A DNA stretch of 6,426 bases. It comes from Synergistales bacterium (GTDB lineage: Bacteria; Synergistota; Synergistia; Synergistales; 79-D21). The notes below the pieces were generated by a model. The model saw only the letters and a program-made list of their open reading frames with translations, made no database searches and was not told where the DNA came from. Positions within the stretch are counted from its first letter, which is position 1; each line of letters opens with the position of its first letter. Below, piece after piece: positions 6,149 through 6,426 of the stretch. Location: assembly GCA_015657435.1 (NCBI GenBank), contig JADLKH010000005.1, positions 33,080-39,505 of the forward strand, written 5' to 3'. The position numbers and the translations under genes were made by a program.

Positions 6149-6426
6149 TTGAGCCTACGTAAGGGAATTGCCCTTTTCCTCGGGATTACTCTTTTTTCCG
6201 TTGGACTGGTTCTGTTTTTTACGGTAGACAAGGAAACGCTTCGTTTTCTCTTCTCTGCGAACAAGGCCGTCCTCCTGCAAGCCCTGGGCCTTGTCATCCT
6301 GTCCTGGTTTTTCGATGCGCTGAGGTTCATGTCCTTTGCTAAAGCGGCGGGAGAAAGGGTGGGCTTTAGGCTTTCCATCTGCCTTTCGTGGTTGAATTAT
6401 TTCGGGTCGGCCATTACCCCGATGCA
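6149..6426 (+). CDS. Lysylphosphatidylglycerol synthase TM-region/YbhN-family membrane protein, 5' part only
   Basis: The N-terminal 92 residues of an integral inner-membrane protein are present, running off the window's end. The first membrane segment (about 6-24, LFLGITLFSVGLVLFF) follows a short basic start (SLRK). A second begins near 41 (LLQALGLVILSWFFDALRFMSFAKA), and the following GERVGFRLSICLSWLNYFGSAITPM matches the conserved block of the LPG_synthase_TM/UPF0104 family (usually '...NFFSAITPFGSGG'). Members are related to the flippase domain of MprF, and many stand-alone ones have unknown lipid substrates. No synthetase domain is visible because the rest is missing. The start is TTG 6149: upstream in frame there are stops (TAA 6059-6061 and 6068-6070) and no ATG or GTG, while a consensus AAAAGGAGGA lies at the right distance. 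The family call is good; the substrate is unknown. Confidence 0.8.
   Translation, partial: MSLRKGIALFLGITLFSVGLVLFFTVDKETLRFLFSANKAVLLQALGLVILSWFFDALRFMSFAKAAGERVGFRLSICLSWLNYFGSAITPM

Noticed and set aside
1..6426. tRNA or rRNA genes, CRISPR repeats, insertion sequences, attachment sites
   Set aside because: I read through the window for cloverleaf-like, direct-repeat and terminal-inverted-repeat patterns and found none apart from the 2660-2705 hairpin.

Overview
This is a compact bacterial chromosomal segment with six protein-coding loci, short intergenic gaps, GGAGG-type ribosome binding sites and moderately high G+C. It contains no RNA genes, mobile elements or CRISPR arrays that I can see. 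The minimal SufC/SufB-type iron-sulfur assembly pair, a TtcA-family iron-sulfur tRNA thiolase and a PEP-synthase-like protein suggest an anaerobic or microaerophilic bacterium. My best guess is the Desulfobacterota (deltaproteobacterial) sphere, but that is inference from gene content, not something the sequence proves.

Layout. On the plus strand, bases 18-941 hold a ketopantoate reductase gene (panE/apbA) whose reading frame is broken in three places. It is followed after 8 bp by a SufC-like ABC ATPase (950-1711), which overlaps by 8 bp a short SufB/D-like scaffold gene (1704-2654). This pair matches the two-gene minimal SUF system described as SmsC-SmsB. A perfect 20-bp inverted repeat (2660-2705) then separates it from the convergent minus-strand pair. 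That pair is a TtcA-like gene (5304 to 4567), transcribed first, and then a 583-residue protein with a PEP-synthase/PPDK N-terminal ATP-grasp domain (4465 to 2714). A 58-bp divergent region containing TATAAT separates ttcA from a plus-strand NarL/LuxR-type regulator (5363-6031). The window ends inside a membrane protein of the lysylphosphatidylglycerol-synthase/YbhN family (from 6149), which starts on TTG.

How the parts fit. SmsC and SmsB would form an ATP-driven Fe-S cluster scaffold. The TtcA-like enzyme is a plausible client, because it keeps the three cysteines used by the family to hold its cluster. The PEP-synthase-like protein keeps the nucleotide-binding half of the family, but I see neither the swivelling phosphohistidine domain nor the PEP/pyruvate barrel. 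The regulator has a receiver domain that lacks the phospho-acceptor aspartate, one of the two acidic residues and the conserved lysine, so it probably works without phosphorylation. The most notable points are this degenerate receiver, the orphan ATP-grasp protein with an uncharacterised C-terminal module, the minimal Fe-S system lacking the usual SufB cysteine, and the broken panE. I do not see a clear new multi-gene system.
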